This document shows positions 14,868-15,038 of a DNA stretch of 15,038 nucleotides, in pieces. The notes beneath the pieces are model-generated. The model ran no database searches and was not told the DNA's origin. It saw nothing but the letters and a program-made list of their open reading frames with translations. Position numbers and translations under genes: made by a program. The stretch's first letter is position 1; each line of letters begins with the position of its first letter. Origin of the DNA: Elusimicrobia bacterium CG03_land_8_20_14_0_80_50_18 (GTDB lineage Bacteria > CG03); the NCBI GenBank assembly GCA_002780705.1, contig PEUP01000002.1, positions 266-15,303 of the forward strand, read 5' to 3'.

Positions 14868-14905
14868 ACAAAATTTGGTGGCGGGGCCAGGATTCGCCCA
14901 CAAGT

Positions 14906-14925
14906 AATCCGCCTGACGGCGGATT
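14906..14925. repeat. inverted repeat, 8-bp stem
   Basis: AATCCGCC and GGCGGATT form a perfect stem with the 4-nt loop TGAC. It is not followed by a T-run on either strand, so it does not look like an intrinsic terminator. It lies within the structured block. Confidence 0.75.
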
Positions 14926-15006
14926 CTCGCGGGCCGCCCCTCGCGGCGCTCGCTTTTCCTCGCTTCCGCTCGTCAAACTCGCGCATCGCTGCGGTCTTCG
15001 AATCCT

Positions 15007-15036
15007 GCATGACAGCCAAGCAGTTGGCTGTCATGC
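15007..15036. repeat. inverted repeat, 13-bp stem
   Basis: GCATGACAGCCAA and TTGGCTGTCATGC form a perfect 13-bp stem around the 4-nt loop GCAG. No T-run follows on the visible side of either strand; only two bases remain after it on the plus strand. It could be the end of a repeat element or a bidirectional hairpin for the gene beyond the window. Confidence 0.75.
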
Positions 15037-15038
15037 CG

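Larger units (their letters stand above)
14764..15038. other. gene-free structured block upstream of the acyl-CoA dehydrogenase
   Basis: These 275 bp hold no credible gene but many inverted repeats. In minus-strand order: a 13-bp hairpin (15036-15007), a T-arm-like GCAGGATTCGAA (15008-14997), CTCG motifs at 9-10 nt intervals (14982-14940), an 8-bp hairpin (14925-14906), a tRNA 3'-end-like segment ending CCCCGCCACCA (14896-14876), and a possible three-way junction (14867-14822). No convincing -35/-10 pair was found. It may be an interspersed repeat, a leader RNA, or both. Confidence 0.6.

Noticed and set aside
14876..14951. Intact tRNA on the minus strand ending in CCCCGCCACCA
   Set aside because: The sequence about 76 nt upstream does not supply a matching GGCGGGG acceptor strand, and no D-arm or 7-nt anticodon loop can be drawn.
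14744..15034. 96-codon minus-strand open frame in the block upstream of the acyl-CoA dehydrogenase
   Set aside because: It overlaps the acyl-CoA dehydrogenase start, crosses several hairpins, has low-complexity composition and resembles no family I know.

Overview
The window is one uninterrupted minus-strand gene array of fourteen genes, read from about 14.76 kb down to position 1. I find no credible plus-strand gene, no rRNA or intact tRNA, no insertion sequence and no CRISPR array. The host looks like an anaerobic or facultatively anaerobic diderm bacterium. The grounds are a ferredoxin-fused electron transfer flavoprotein beside an acyl-CoA dehydrogenase, a lipobox-bearing MltD-type lytic transglycosylase, and the PssA/Psd route to phosphatidylethanolamine. 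The phylum cannot be fixed from the sequence. An uncultured lineage such as Elusimicrobiota or Omnitrophota is only a low-confidence guess.

Layout in the direction of transcription: (a) 15038-14764 is a gene-free block dense in inverted repeats, with a tRNA 3'-end-like motif, phased CTCG motifs and a possible three-way-junction leader. (b) 14763-11602 is acyl-CoA dehydrogenase, etfB and etfA, where EtfA carries two N-terminal [4Fe-4S] ferredoxin motifs; this is a probable acyl-CoA reductase/Etf complex. (c) 11593-8019 is an MltD-like lytic transglycosylase lipoprotein, a metallo-beta-lactamase-fold hydrolase and a PabB-PabC fusion for p-aminobenzoate; these are butted or overlapping. (d) After a short gap with a good sigma70-type promoter, 7959-4056 is ilvC, psd, pssA and leuA. 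(e) 4059-1 is leuC, leuD, an AT-rich DUF1016/YhcG-type nuclease gene and leuB, which runs off the window.

IlvC serves valine, isoleucine and leucine synthesis. LeuA, LeuC, LeuD and LeuB carry 2-ketoisovalerate to 2-ketoisocaproate. Psd and PssA make phosphatidylethanolamine from CDP-diacylglycerol via phosphatidylserine. Stops and starts overlap or nearly touch at most junctions, which suggests translational coupling.

The points most worth a second look are: a lipoprotein signal peptide on the transglycosylase that can only be reached from a non-canonical ATT or ATC start; the nuclease gene inside the leu operon, with a 16-residue tandem repeat whose DNA is palindromic; a ketol-acid reductoisomerase cofactor loop that looks NADH-type; the ferredoxin-EtfA fusion; and the structured block upstream of the acyl-CoA dehydrogenase.
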